Shown here piece by piece: positions 1 to 8,583 of a stretch of DNA of 16,601 bases (within the stretch, counting starts at the first letter, position 1; each line of letters begins with the position of its first letter). Origin of the DNA: DASYTH01 sp035762905 (GTDB lineage Bacteria; Actinomycetota; Actinomycetes; Mycobacteriales; Pseudonocardiaceae); the NCBI RefSeq assembly GCF_035762905.1, contig NZ_DASUCC010000090.1:1-16601 (forward strand). The letters run 5' to 3'. Below the pieces are notes generated by a model. It ran no database searches. It was given only the letters and a program-made list of their open reading frames with translations, and was not told the DNA's origin. The position numbers and the translations under genes were made by a program.

Positions 1-49
1 CCACGCGCGCAGCGCGGGCGGGGGTTGGGTTCTGCTTGGCAGGCTGTGG

Positions 50-1078
<1,029 letters not shown>

Positions 1079-1084
1079 CTTTGC

Positions 1085-1795
1085 TCAGCCCGGCCCGATC
1101 GCGCGCACGATGGCCCGGCCGAGGTCGTCCGGCCGGGTGAACTGCGGCCAGTGCCCGGTGGGCAGGTCGACATGACTGACGTCGCGGATCTTCGCCAGCT
1201 CCCGGGCGAACGGGAGGTCGGCCGCGATCCACTCGCCGAGCTGCGCGCCGGGGAACGCGCAGGCGATGACCGTGACCGGCACGTCGTAGCGCCGTTCGTC
1301 GCTCAACCGCTGGGGGTCGCTGGCGACCCGCGCCGGCGTCGGGACGGCCCTGGCCCGGAACGCCGCGCGCAGCTTGTCGTCCAGGTCGATCAGGTCCTCG
1401 TGGTCGAACACCGACCAGTCCGGCAGCGGCACCTCGCCGTTCTCGACCGGCAGGTCCGGATTGACGGCGTCGCCGTCGCCGGTCGGGATCGCGTCGACGC
1501 AGACCACCCGGGCGACCCGGCCGGGCCGGGCGTCGGTCGCCGCGTGCGCGACCGCGACACCGCCGGAATGCCCGACCAGCACGACCTTTCCGGCCGCCGG
1601 GTCGAGCCCGTCGAGCACCCCGACCACCGCGTCGACGTGGTCCCGCAGGGTGACCCCGGCGCGGTCGGCGTCCGGGGACTCCATGCCCGGCAGGGTCAGC
1701 GCGTGCGTGCGGTGCCCGGCCGCTTCGAGCACGGGAACCACGTCGTCCCAGGACGAGCCGTCCAGCCAGAAGCCGGCTATCAAGATGATCTCCAC
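1085..1795 (-). CDS. alpha/beta hydrolase
   Basis: Predicted cytoplasmic serine hydrolase or esterase of the alpha/beta fold, 236 residues. The nucleophile elbow is GHSGG at 75-79 (Ser77). The likely catalytic His is His215 in TGHWPQ near the C-terminus, and the N-terminal strand IILIAGFW gives the oxyanion loop. The start is GTG at 1795. A box TAGCCT (1803-1808) lies 7 nt upstream on this strand, which fits a leaderless transcript, and no Shine-Dalgarno sequence is present. The next gene, an NADPH oxidoreductase, follows after 6 bp, so the pair probably forms a two-gene operon. An FAD monooxygenase diverges on the other side. Together they could modify and hydrolyse a small aromatic or cyclic compound, but nothing in the sequence identifies the substrate. 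Confidence 0.88.
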   Translation of the reverse strand: MEIILIAGFWLDGSSWDDVVPVLEAAGHRTHALTLPGMESPDADRAGVTLRDHVDAVVGVLDGLDPAAGKVVLVGHSGGVAVAHAATDARPGRVARVVCVDAIPTGDGDAVNPDLPVENGEVPLPDWSVFDHEDLIDLDDKLRAAFRARAVPTPARVASDPQRLSDERRYDVPVTVIACAFPGAQLGEWIAADLPFARELAKIRDVSHVDLPTGHWPQFTRPDDLGRAIVRAIGPG

Positions 1796-1802
1796 GGCGC
1801 GA

Positions 1803-1808
1803 AGGCTA
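1803..1808 (-). promoter_or_regulatory. -10 box (TAGCCT) of the hydrolase gene, leaderless pattern
   Basis: TAGCCT on the minus strand ends 7 nt before the GTG at 1795, the spacing expected when transcription begins at the start codon. No convincing -35 box was found. A possible -10 for the divergent monooxygenase is TACCCT at 1813-1818 on the plus strand, so the two promoters would overlap in a 55-bp gap. Confidence 0.4.
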
Positions 1809-1850
1809 CAACTACCCTACGACCGGAACCACGCGACCGAGGGAGGGGTC

Positions 1851-3080
1851 ATGAAGATCATCGTTGTGGGAGCCGGGATCGGTGGGCTGGTGACCGCGCT
1901 GCGGCTGCACCACGCGGGCCTGGACTGTGAGATCTACGAGCAGAGCGAACAGATTCGCGAGCTGGGGGTGGGAATCAACGTGTTGCCGTACGCGGTCCGG
2001 GAGCTGGCCGCGGTCGGGCTGCTCGACCGGTTGGCGCAGACCGGGGTGCGGACCGGGGAGCTGACCTACGCCCATCGGCTGGGGCAGGAGATCATGGTCC
2101 GGCCGTGCGGCACCGACGCCGGGTTCGACGTCCCGCAGTTCAGCATTCACCGCGGCCGGCTGCAGGGGCTGCTGCTGCGCGCGGTGCTCGAGCGGCTCGG
2201 CGCCGACGCGGTGCGCACCGGGCACCGGCTGACCGGGTTCGACCAGGACGCCGACGCCGTCACCGCGCGGTTCGCCGACCCGGGCGGCGCCGCGCTCCCG
2301 CCGGTCCGGGCCGACGTGCTGGTCGGCGCGGACGGCATCCACTCGACCGTGCGGGCACAGTTGTTCCCCCACGAGGGGCCGCCGCACTGGAACGGTGTGA
2401 CGATGTGGCGCGGCGCCACCGAGTGGCCGGTGTTCGGTACCGGCGCGTCCATGATCATCGCTGGCGGCACCCAGGCGAAGCTGGTGATCTACCCGATCGC
2501 GCCCGGGGCCACCGCGGACACCCGGCTCACCAACTGGGTGCTCTGCGTCAAGACCGGCGCGGACGGCGACCCGGCACCCAGCCGGCAGGACTGGTCGCGC
2601 CGCGCCGAGCCCGCCGACGTGCGCCCGTACGTCGATCGGTTCCGCCTCGAGGCGCTCGACCACACGGCGCTGGTGGCCGCCACCCCGGAGTTCTTCGTCT
2701 TTCCGATGTGCGACCGCGAGCCGCTCCCGTTCTGGACCCAGGGCCGGGTCACCCTGCTCGGCGACGCCGCCCATCCCATGTACCCCATGGGTTCCAGCGG
2801 CGCCGGACAGGCCACATTGGACGCCACCAGCCTCGCAGCACAGCTGGCCGGTGCCGCCTCCGCGACCGAGGCTCTCCTTGCCTACCAAGGAGAGCGGCTC
2901 CCGGCCAGCACCGATCTGGTGCGCCGCAACCGGGCCGGCGGCCCTGAGGGCGTCATCGACATCGTCGAGCAGCGCGCCCCGGACGGCTTCACCGACCTGG
3001 CCGCCGTCATCGACCCCACCGAGTTGCACGCCATCGTCACCAGCTACACCAAGGCCGCCGCCGGTTCCCCGGCGCGCTGA
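1851..3080 (+). CDS. FAD-dependent monooxygenase, PhzS-like
   Basis: Flavoprotein monooxygenase of the p-hydroxybenzoate hydroxylase fold, 409 residues, predicted to hydroxylate an aromatic substrate using NAD(P)H and O2. The dinucleotide motif GAGIGG is at 7-12, with an acidic residue (Glu30) ending beta-2. The DG motif is in VGADGIHSTVR (Asp161-Gly162). The second FAD motif is LLGDAAHPMYPMGSSGAG with Gly304-Asp305. The GDAAHPMYP.GS.GA.QA block resembles PhzS (5-methylphenazine-1-carboxylate monooxygenase) and related enzymes. The start is fixed by a strong ribosome binding site, GGGAGGGG at 1841-1848, just before ATG 1851; the open frame upstream is unused. Its 3' end meets the kinase gene tail to tail with a 14-bp gap and no evident terminator. 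Confidence 0.92.
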   Translation: MKIIVVGAGIGGLVTALRLHHAGLDCEIYEQSEQIRELGVGINVLPYAVRELAAVGLLDRLAQTGVRTGELTYAHRLGQEIMVRPCGTDAGFDVPQFSIHRGRLQGLLLRAVLERLGADAVRTGHRLTGFDQDADAVTARFADPGGAALPPVRADVLVGADGIHSTVRAQLFPHEGPPHWNGVTMWRGATEWPVFGTGASMIIAGGTQAKLVIYPIAPGATADTRLTNWVLCVKTGADGDPAPSRQDWSRRAEPADVRPYVDRFRLEALDHTALVAATPEFFVFPMCDREPLPFWTQGRVTLLGDAAHPMYPMGSSGAGQATLDATSLAAQLAGAASATEALLAYQGERLPASTDLVRRNRAGGPEGVIDIVEQRAPDGFTDLAAVIDPTELHAIVTSYTKAAAGSPAR

Positions 3081-3094
3081 TTCGGGGCGACCGG

Positions 3095-4534
3095 CTAGCG
3101 GCTCTGGCAGTTCAGCACCGGGATCTCGCCGATCAGCGCATCCGGGCCGGGCGGGGCGTTGGCGGTGAGGCCGAACGTGGTCGAACCGTTGGCCGCCATC
3201 TGCCCGTTGTAGTCCAGGTTGACGACGGTGACCGCGGATCCGTCCTGTTGGAGCGTGCCCCGCCACAGGTTGGTGATGGTGTGCCCGGCGGGCAGCGCCC
3301 AGCGCACGGCCCAGCCGGCGATGGCCGGTCCGGGGGTGTTCACCGTGATCTCCGCCTGGTAGCCGCCCGGCCAGGCGTTGGTCACGGCGTAGCGCGCCGA
3401 ACAGCCGCCCGGCGCCGGAGCCACGGCCGGGGTGTCCGAAGTGGACGGTTCGCCGGTGCCGGAGGGGCTGGACGGGCTCGGCGGGTTGGAGGTCGCCGTG
3501 CGAGCCGTGCCGGTGGCCGGCGGCGCGAGGGTCAGCGAGGTGGTCGGGCCGGCCGGCGGCGGATCGGACGCATGCGGGTCCGCGGTCACCACGGTGACCA
3601 CCCGGGCCGGGATCAGCGAGCCGAGCAGCACGCCCAGCGTGACCAGGGCCAGCGCGCCGAGGCCGGCGCCGGCCAGCCGGCGTCGCCGGGCGGTCCGCGC
3701 CGACGCCGCGGGTTCCGGCTCCGGTTCCGGCTTCGGCGCTCCGGTCGGTCGCCCGTCCAGCACCGCGTCCAGTGCCTGGTAGGCCTCGCGCATGGTGGGC
3801 CGCTCACCGGGGTTGCGGCGCAGCATCCAGAGCACCACGTCGACCAGTGGGCCGCGGGCGTGTGGCGGCCGGATCGCGGCGGAGGCGACCCGGCGCAGCA
3901 TGGCGATCGGGTTGTCGTCCAGGCCGAACGGCGGCGTGCCCTCCAGCGCCGTGTACAGCGTCGCGCCGAACGCGAACACGTCCGAGGAGAACCCGACGGC
4001 CTCGCCCGCGGCCACCTCCGGGGCCAGGTAGGCGGGCGTGCCCACCAGGATCGCGCCGCCGGTCATCGTGCCGTCGCCGAGGGCCCGGGAGATGCCGAAG
4101 TCGGCGATCTTGGCCCGGCCGTCCGGGTCGACCAGAACGTTGGCGGGCTTGACGTCCCGGTGCACGATCCCCTCGCCGTGCGCCGCCGCCAGCGCGGCCG
4201 CGACCTGGCGGCCGATCCTGGCCACGTCGTCCGCGGTGAGGCGGGCCGCGAGGCTGCTCGATGGGAAGTACTCCATCACCAGGTACCGCCGGCCGTCGTG
4301 CTCGACGGCGTCGTGCACCATCACCGCGTGCGGGTGGCGCAGCCGGGCGGCCACCCGGCCCTCCCGGTGGGTTCCGTCGCCGGCCAGCTCGTCCGGATCC
4401 GGCAGCAACTGCTTGACCGCGACGGTCCGGTCCAGGCGCTCGTCGTCGGCCCGCCAGACCACACCCATCGCCCCGTGGCCGATCCGGGCCACCAGCCGGT
4501 ACCGGCCCGCGATCAGCTCGTCCTGTCCGGTCAC
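3095..4534 (-). CDS. transmembrane Ser/Thr protein kinase with extracellular CBM2 module
   Basis: Membrane-bound PknB-type (Hanks) kinase of 479 residues. The cytoplasmic kinase domain is about 11-260, with glycine loop GHGAMG (19-24), Lys41, HRDVKPAN (125-132, Asp127), DFG (145-147) and APE (171-173), so all key catalytic residues are present. A Glu/Pro stretch (about 266-276) and a basic patch precede one TM helix (about 288-309). A Ser/Thr/Pro linker (about 320-375) then leads to a family 2 carbohydrate-binding module (about 377-477). It has the usual terminal cysteines (Cys378, Cys476) and aromatic positions Trp388, Trp424 and Tyr442 that match the cellulose-binding face of CBM2. The start is GTG 4534 with GGAGG just upstream. 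The inferred role is to sense cellulose or chitin outside and phosphorylate proteins inside; targets are unknown. Confidence 0.93.
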   Translation of the reverse strand: MTGQDELIAGRYRLVARIGHGAMGVVWRADDERLDRTVAVKQLLPDPDELAGDGTHREGRVAARLRHPHAVMVHDAVEHDGRRYLVMEYFPSSSLAARLTADDVARIGRQVAAALAAAHGEGIVHRDVKPANVLVDPDGRAKIADFGISRALGDGTMTGGAILVGTPAYLAPEVAAGEAVGFSSDVFAFGATLYTALEGTPPFGLDDNPIAMLRRVASAAIRPPHARGPLVDVVLWMLRRNPGERPTMREAYQALDAVLDGRPTGAPKPEPEPEPAASARTARRRRLAGAGLGALALVTLGVLLGSLIPARVVTVVTADPHASDPPPAGPTTSLTLAPPATGTARTATSNPPSPSSPSGTGEPSTSDTPAVAPAPGGCSARYAVTNAWPGGYQAEITVNTPGPAIAGWAVRWALPAGHTITNLWRGTLQQDGSAVTVVNLDYNGQMAANGSTTFGLTANAPPGPDALIGEIPVLNCQSR

Positions 4535-4582
4535 GCTGCCCTCCGTGCCCGATGCCGCGTCCTCGTCGACGCCCGCCCACCG

Positions 4583-4588
4583 ATTCTA
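4583..4588 (-). promoter_or_regulatory. possible -10 box of the kinase gene (TAGAAT)
   Basis: TAGAAT on the minus strand lies about 48 bp before the kinase GTG in the 110-bp divergent gap. It matches the vegetative -10 consensus well, but no clear TTGACN box was found 16-18 bp upstream. On the plus strand, CATCGT at 4633-4638 sits 6 nt before ATG 4645 of the divergent gene and may be that gene's leaderless -10. Confidence 0.3.
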
Positions 4589-4644
4589 GTGACCGCCCGA
4601 TCACCCCGTGGCATTGCGGGCACCCCGGATGGCATCGTTGGTCG

Positions 4645-5460
4645 ATGTTGATCGGACCGGCGCGCGGCGACGCACTGCACGTGATGACCTTCAACCTGCG
4701 CTATGCCTCGGACACCCCGCCGAACGAGTGGTCGCGGCGGCGGCCGGCCATGGCCGAGCTGCTGCGGACCGAGCGGCCGACGGTGTTGGGCACGCAGGAG
4801 GGGTTGTACGCCCAGCTCAAGGACGTCCAGCACGACCTGCCGGACCGCTACGACTGGATCGGGGTCGGCCGCGCGGGCGGCAGCCGGGACGAGTTCATGG
4901 CGGTGTTCTACGACACCGTACGGCTGGAGCCGTTGGAGTACGACCACTTCTGGCTGTCCGAGACGCCGGGGGTGATCGGCTCGCGGTCCTGGGCCAGTGG
5001 GTCGATCCGCATGGTCACCTGGGTCCGGTTCGCCGACCACCGCACCCGCACCGAGTTCGTGGTACTCAACACCCACCTGGACAACCAGTCCGAGCAGGCC
5101 CGGGTGCGGGGCGCGGAGCTGATCCGGTCCCGGCTGGACGGCATCGCCATGGGCCAGCCGATCGTGGTCACCGGCGACTTCAACGCGGCGGCAGGAGCCT
5201 CGGCGCCGTACGACATTCTGGCGCACGGCACCGGGCTCACCGACACGTGGAACACGGCGACCGAGTGGGTGACCCCGGCGTACGCGACCTTCCACGGTTA
5301 CCATCCGCCGGCACCCCACGGCGCTCGGATCGACTGGATCCTTGCCAGGGGCGCCGTTTCGGTGCCGGCGGTGGCTGTCAACACCTTCTCGAGGGACGGG
5401 CAGTTCCCGTCCGACCACTGTCCTGTTCAGACACTCGTGACGATCACAACACCGCGATGA
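4645..5460 (+). CDS. endonuclease/exonuclease/phosphatase family protein
   Basis: Metal-dependent phosphoesterase of the exonuclease III/DNase I/sphingomyelinase fold, 271 residues. The active-site set is visible in order: Asn17 (MTFNLRY), Glu52 (GTQEG), His144 and Asp146 (NTHLDN), Asp178 and Asn180 (GDFNAA), Asp230 (RIDWIL), and Asp257-His258 (SDHCPV). The substrate may be a nucleic acid, a phospholipid or a sugar phosphate; the sequence does not decide. There is no signal peptide or TM segment with this start. ATG 4645 was chosen because CATCGT six bases upstream fits a leaderless start; ATG 4684 (MTFNLRY) is the alternative. The last 17 bp overlap the 51-residue membrane protein gene on the other strand. 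Confidence 0.88.
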   Translation: MLIGPARGDALHVMTFNLRYASDTPPNEWSRRRPAMAELLRTERPTVLGTQEGLYAQLKDVQHDLPDRYDWIGVGRAGGSRDEFMAVFYDTVRLEPLEYDHFWLSETPGVIGSRSWASGSIRMVTWVRFADHRTRTEFVVLNTHLDNQSEQARVRGAELIRSRLDGIAMGQPIVVTGDFNAAAGASAPYDILAHGTGLTDTWNTATEWVTPAYATFHGYHPPAPHGARIDWILARGAVSVPAVAVNTFSRDGQFPSDHCPVQTLVTITTPR

Positions 5461-5599
5461 TCACCAGAATGACGATGGCGGCGACGATGATGGGAACGAG
5501 TGGAATGCCGCCGGGGTTCCTGCGGTAGTGGCCGCGCACGGACGCGGTGCGGAACCAGCCGCCCGGCACGTGTCGGCGATGTCCTCGAACCCAAGCCAT
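5444..5599 (-). CDS. 51-residue single-TM protein with internal VRGH repeat
   Basis: Short gene found by reading the third minus frame. It begins with ATG 5599, preceded by the ribosome binding site GGGAG at 5605-5609 with 5-nt spacing, and ends with TGA at 5444-5446. The first 30 residues are basic and contain two copies of one motif, VRGHRRHVPGGW (4-15) and VRGHYRRNPGGI (21-32), 17 residues apart. The rest (about 33-51) is one hydrophobic helix made almost entirely of I, V, A and L that ends the protein. This predicts a small tail-anchored membrane protein with a cytoplasmic Arg/His-rich head. It overlaps the last 17 bp of the convergent phosphoesterase gene and lies downstream of the GH3 gene on the same strand. 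Function is unknown. The site, repeat and hydrophobic tail argue against a chance frame. Confidence 0.65.
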   Translation of the reverse strand: MAWVRGHRRHVPGGWFRTASVRGHYRRNPGGIPLVPIIVAAIVILVIIAVL

Positions 5600-5635
5600 T
5601 GCGTCTCCCATCCGGCCTCGGCAACGTGCTTCTTC

Positions 5636-5667
5636 GGTGTCCGGTTGTCCGCGGACACCCGGACACC
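5636..5667. terminator. 32-bp palindrome after the GH3 gene (terminator or operator)
   Basis: The arms GGTGTCCGG (5636-5644) and CCGGACACC (5659-5667) pair perfectly and enclose TGTCCGCGGACA (5646-5657), itself a perfect palindrome; one mismatch, T5645 against C5658, separates the two parts. It starts 21 bp after the GH3 stop codon on the minus strand and ends 36 bp before the 51-residue gene. There is no T-tract on either side, so it may be an actinobacterial terminator without a U-tail or a protein-binding operator. Confidence 0.5.
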
Positions 5668-5688
5668 TCCGTCGATCGGGTTCCCGGA

Positions 5689-8073
5689 CTAGCGGATCGT
5701 GAAACCGGCGGTCAGGGAATCGACCTGCACCTGGTAGGAACCGGGTTCGACCTGCGGCCGCTCGGTCGAGTCGATGTCGCCGGGTGTGACCGCGAGCACG
5801 GACACCGGGAACGGGATCCGTACGGTTCTGGACTGCCCGGGATCGAGCGCGACCCTGGTGAACGCCACCAGCCGGCGCGGCGGCGCGACGACGCTGCTCA
5901 CCGGCTGGTTCACGAAGACCGGCACGACCTGGGTTCCGGCCCGGCTGCCCGTGTTGGTCACGGTCACGGTGACCTGGGCGGACTCGCCCCGGCGCACCGA
6001 GTTGGTGACCGAAAGGCCGCTGGTCTGGAACGTGGTGTAGCTGAGCCCGAAACCGAAGGGGTACAACGGGTTGTAGTCGTTGCCCGCCCCGGATGCGGTG
6101 TCCGGCAACTGATCGAAGGTCTTCGGCTGGTCGCCGAGCGGGGACGGGCAGCCTCCGCAGAAGTCGCCGCCCGGCGCGTCGGCCTCGGACGGCCAGCTCA
6201 CCGGGAGCCGCCCGCTCGGGTTGACCCGCCCGAAGAGCACGTCGGCGATCGCGGTGCCCGCCTCGGTGCTGCCCTGGTAGGCCATCAGCAGACCGGCCGC
6301 CTGCTGGGCCGGCCCGATACCGAGCGGACGGCCGGCGATGACCACGACGATGACCGGCTTTCCGGTCGCCTGCAGCGCACTGATCAGCGCCTTCTGGTCG
6401 GCGGGCAGCGTGGGCGCCGGATGGTCGCCCAGCCCCTCGGCGTAGGCCTTCTCGCCGACCGCGACCACGACCGCGTCGGCGCCCGCGGCCGCGGCCACCG
6501 CGTCGGCCTGGTCCGGCGCGTGCACGACGTTCGGCGTCGCGGCCCGCAGCCCGGCCAGAACCGTTGTACCCGGCGGGATCTGGTCGGCCGGGCCCATGCA
6601 GCAGACGTGTCCGGCGCCGAACACGCCCTGCCAGCTCACGCTCCAGCCGCCGAGCTGGTTGGTCATCGAGTCCGCGCTCGGCCCGGTGACCACCAGCCGG
6701 GCACCGGCGGGCAGCGGCAGCACGTTGTTCTGGTTGCGCAGCAACGTGATCGACTGTTGGGCGGCGCGCAGCGTGGCGTCCCGGCCGGCCTGCACCGCCG
6801 CGTCGGCCAGGTTCGGGTCGACGTAGGGGTTCTCGAACAGGCCGAGCTCGAACTTCAGCCGCAGGATCCGGCGGACCGACTGGTTGATCCGCTCCACCGA
6901 GACCTGGCCCTGCCGCACGGCCTGGGTGAGCCCGGCCTGCCAGCCGGTGTAGTCGAACGGCGTCATGGAGACGTCCACCCCGGCGTTGACCGCCTTGGCG
7001 ATCGCGCCGGAGAGGTCGCCGGCGATGTGGTAGTTGTTCGCCAGCGCCGGCACGTCGGCGAAGTCGCTGATCACCACGCCGGTGAAGCCCATCCGTTCGC
7101 GCAGCAGCGTGGTCAGCAGGTACCGCGACGCGTGCGCCGGGATGCCGTTGACCGAGCCCGAGTTCACCATGACGGTGGCGGCGCCCGCGTCGATGGCGCC
7201 TGCGTAGGACGGCAGGTGGACGTCCTGCAGGTACCGGATCGGCAGCTGCGCCTGGACCCGGTCATGTCCGTTGACCGACTGGGAGTACCCGGCGAAGTGC
7301 TTGACCGTCGCGGCCGTCCGCAGCCGGTTGCGGTCCGTGCCCTGCAGGCCGGTGACGTAGGCGCCGCCGAGAGCGGCGGACAGCACCGGGGCCTCGGCCC
7401 AGCTCTCGTAGGCCCGGCCCCACCGGTTGTCCCGGTGAAGGTCCTGGACCGGGGCGAAGTTCCAGGTCCAGCCGGTGGCGGCGAGCGCACGGGCGGTGAC
7501 CTCGCCGCCGGCCCGGGCCACGGCCGGATCCCAGGTCGCGCCGATTCCCATGGCGTGCGGGAAGAGCGGAGCCTCGAACGGGTGGCCGTAGCCGTGCACC
7601 GCGTCCACGCCGAAGATCACCGGGATGTGCAGCCGGGACCGCTCGATGGCGTGCCGCTGGATCGTGTTGTACCACTCGGCCCAGCCCCTGCCGGTGTTGA
7701 GGACCGGGTTGTCCGTGCCACCGGCCAGGATCGAGCCGGTGAAGTTCTTGATCAGTACGTTCTCCAGACAGTTCGGCTGGAGCGGATCGTTGTTCCCGCC
7801 GGGGTTTCGGCAGTTGCCGTCCGCCGGGTTGGTGCCGTCGCGCAGCGCACCGGTGACGATCTGGTCCATCTGGCCGATCTTCTCGGCCAGGGTCATCCGG
7901 CGCAGCAGATCCTCCACCCGCGCCGGGGCGGGTGCGTTCCGATCGAGGTAGACCATGGCATCGCCGCCCGGTGCGGCCAGCGCGCCGGCCGAGGGAACGG
8001 TGGCGACCAGCGCCACCAGCAGCAACACCACACCGCACATCCGTTGGGCGGTGGCCAACGAGCGAAGTCCCAT
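5689..8073 (-). CDS. secreted glycoside hydrolase family 3, beta-glucosidase type
   Basis: Exo-acting beta-glucosidase or exoglucanase of family GH3, 794 residues, predicted to release glucose from the non-reducing ends of oligosaccharides outside the cell. A signal peptide (about 1-35, hydrophobic core CGVVLLLVALVATV, cleavage near AGALA) is followed by the TIM-barrel domain with KHFAGY and GVDAVHG. The nucleophile is Asp337 in VISDFADV. The alpha/beta sandwich domain follows, with the likely acid/base Glu546 in GEKAYAEGLGDH. PFGFGLSYT leads into a C-terminal fibronectin-III-like domain. The start is ATG 8073, because CGGAG lies just upstream and the signal peptide begins there; the frame extends 28 codons further upstream into the promoter. 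The gene diverges from the DUF952 gene, and a large palindrome follows its stop codon. Confidence 0.93.
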   Translation of the reverse strand: MGLRSLATAQRMCGVVLLLVALVATVPSAGALAAPGGDAMVYLDRNAPAPARVEDLLRRMTLAEKIGQMDQIVTGALRDGTNPADGNCRNPGGNNDPLQPNCLENVLIKNFTGSILAGGTDNPVLNTGRGWAEWYNTIQRHAIERSRLHIPVIFGVDAVHGYGHPFEAPLFPHAMGIGATWDPAVARAGGEVTARALAATGWTWNFAPVQDLHRDNRWGRAYESWAEAPVLSAALGGAYVTGLQGTDRNRLRTAATVKHFAGYSQSVNGHDRVQAQLPIRYLQDVHLPSYAGAIDAGAATVMVNSGSVNGIPAHASRYLLTTLLRERMGFTGVVISDFADVPALANNYHIAGDLSGAIAKAVNAGVDVSMTPFDYTGWQAGLTQAVRQGQVSVERINQSVRRILRLKFELGLFENPYVDPNLADAAVQAGRDATLRAAQQSITLLRNQNNVLPLPAGARLVVTGPSADSMTNQLGGWSVSWQGVFGAGHVCCMGPADQIPPGTTVLAGLRAATPNVVHAPDQADAVAAAAGADAVVVAVGEKAYAEGLGDHPAPTLPADQKALISALQATGKPVIVVVIAGRPLGIGPAQQAAGLLMAYQGSTEAGTAIADVLFGRVNPSGRLPVSWPSEADAPGGDFCGGCPSPLGDQPKTFDQLPDTASGAGNDYNPLYPFGFGLSYTTFQTSGLSVTNSVRRGESAQVTVTVTNTGSRAGTQVVPVFVNQPVSSVVAPPRRLVAFTRVALDPGQSRTVRIPFPVSVLAVTPGDIDSTERPQVEPGSYQVQVDSLTAGFTIR

Positions 8074-8098
8074 CGCGATCTCCGTCCAGGAGAGCAAT

Positions 8099-8141
8099 TT
8101 GTGGTGACCAACAACATATTCCGGGTGCGCCACCGCGGAAA
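8099..8141 (-). promoter_or_regulatory. candidate promoter and operator of the GH3 gene
   Basis: On the minus strand TTTCCG (8136-8141) and TATGTT (8113-8118) are 17 bp apart, a weak vegetative-type match upstream of the GH3 start. The -10 box overlaps an imperfect palindrome, TTGTGGTGACCAACAA on the plus strand (8099-8114), with outer arms TTGT/ACAA. A sugar-responsive repressor could bind here, but this is speculative. Confidence 0.3.
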
Positions 8142-8172
8142 CACCCGACGAGCCCAATCACCCGAACGCCAC

Positions 8173-8178
8173 TAGCGT
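8173..8178 (+). promoter_or_regulatory. -10 box (TAGCGT) of the DUF952 gene, leaderless pattern
   Basis: TAGCGT ends 6 nt before ATG 8185 and there is no Shine-Dalgarno sequence between them, so transcription and translation probably begin together. No clear -35 box is visible. Confidence 0.45.
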
Positions 8179-8184
8179 CGGCGC

Positions 8185-8532
8185 ATGATCCTGCACATCA
8201 CGCCGCGGGCCGCATACCGGCCGGGCCGGCCGCACCGGGCGGCCTCCCTGGACACGGTGGGTTTCGTGCACTGCTCGGACTTCGGCACCGTGCACCTGCC
8301 GGCCAACCGCCTCTTCGCCGGCCGGACCGACCTCATCCTGCTGGAGATCGACCCGGCCCGGCTCGATGTCCCGCTGCGCTGGGAGCCGGGCGACCCGCCC
8401 ACCCCGGACGGCGTGTGGTTCCCGCACGTCTACGGCCCCATCCCGCCGGACGCCGTGGTCGCCGTGCACGATTTTCTCCCGGCCCCCACCGGGTTCGCGC
8501 TCCCCGCCGCACTCGCCGGCACGGCGGGATGA
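8185..8532 (+). CDS. DUF952 domain protein
   Basis: Small soluble protein of 115 residues that matches the DUF952 family over its whole length. The family blocks GFVHCSDFGTVHLPANRLFAG (about 26-46), LLEIDPARLDVPLRWE and WFPHVYGPIP are present, including the His-Cys pair in VHCS. The biochemical role of the family is not established. The TAGCGT box six bases before ATG 8185 and the lack of a ribosome binding site point to a leaderless mRNA. It diverges from the secreted GH3 gene and is followed by a strong hairpin shared with the convergent chemoreceptor gene, so it is probably transcribed alone. Confidence 0.85.
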   Translation: MILHITPRAAYRPGRPHRAASLDTVGFVHCSDFGTVHLPANRLFAGRTDLILLEIDPARLDVPLRWEPGDPPTPDGVWFPHVYGPIPPDAVVAVHDFLPAPTGFALPAALAGTAG

Positions 8533-8541
8533 GAACAGAAA

Positions 8542-8577
8542 GGGCGGCGTGCGGCTTCGTGGAGCCGCACGCCGCCC
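8542..8577. terminator. bidirectional intrinsic terminator
   Basis: A perfect 15-bp stem, GGGCGGCGTGCGGCT with its complement at 8563-8577, closes a 6-nt loop (TCGTGG). It lies 9 bp after the DUF952 stop and 6 bp after the stop of the convergent chemoreceptor gene. On the minus strand the stem is followed by CTTTCTGTTCTC, a T-rich tail, so it best terminates the receptor transcript. It probably serves both genes. Confidence 0.85.
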
Positions 8578-8583
8578 GTGGCT

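Noticed and set aside
1..49. Short GC-rich inverted repeat (GCGCGC/GCGCG) after the oxidoreductase gene
   Set aside because: The arms are only about 5 bp of simple GC alternation, expected by chance in such DNA; the neighbouring gene lies outside the window.
5461..5658. 65-codon minus-strand frame beginning MSADNRTPKK in the GH3 downstream region
   Set aside because: Its start lies inside the 32-bp palindrome, it has no ribosome binding site, and its C-terminus is low-complexity. The overlapping 51-residue frame has a good site and a coherent hydrophobic helix.
8074..8157. 28-codon N-terminal extension of the GH3 protein
   Set aside because: It would place the signal peptide internally and run through the likely promoter. 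ATG 8073 has a ribosome binding site and begins a normal signal peptide.
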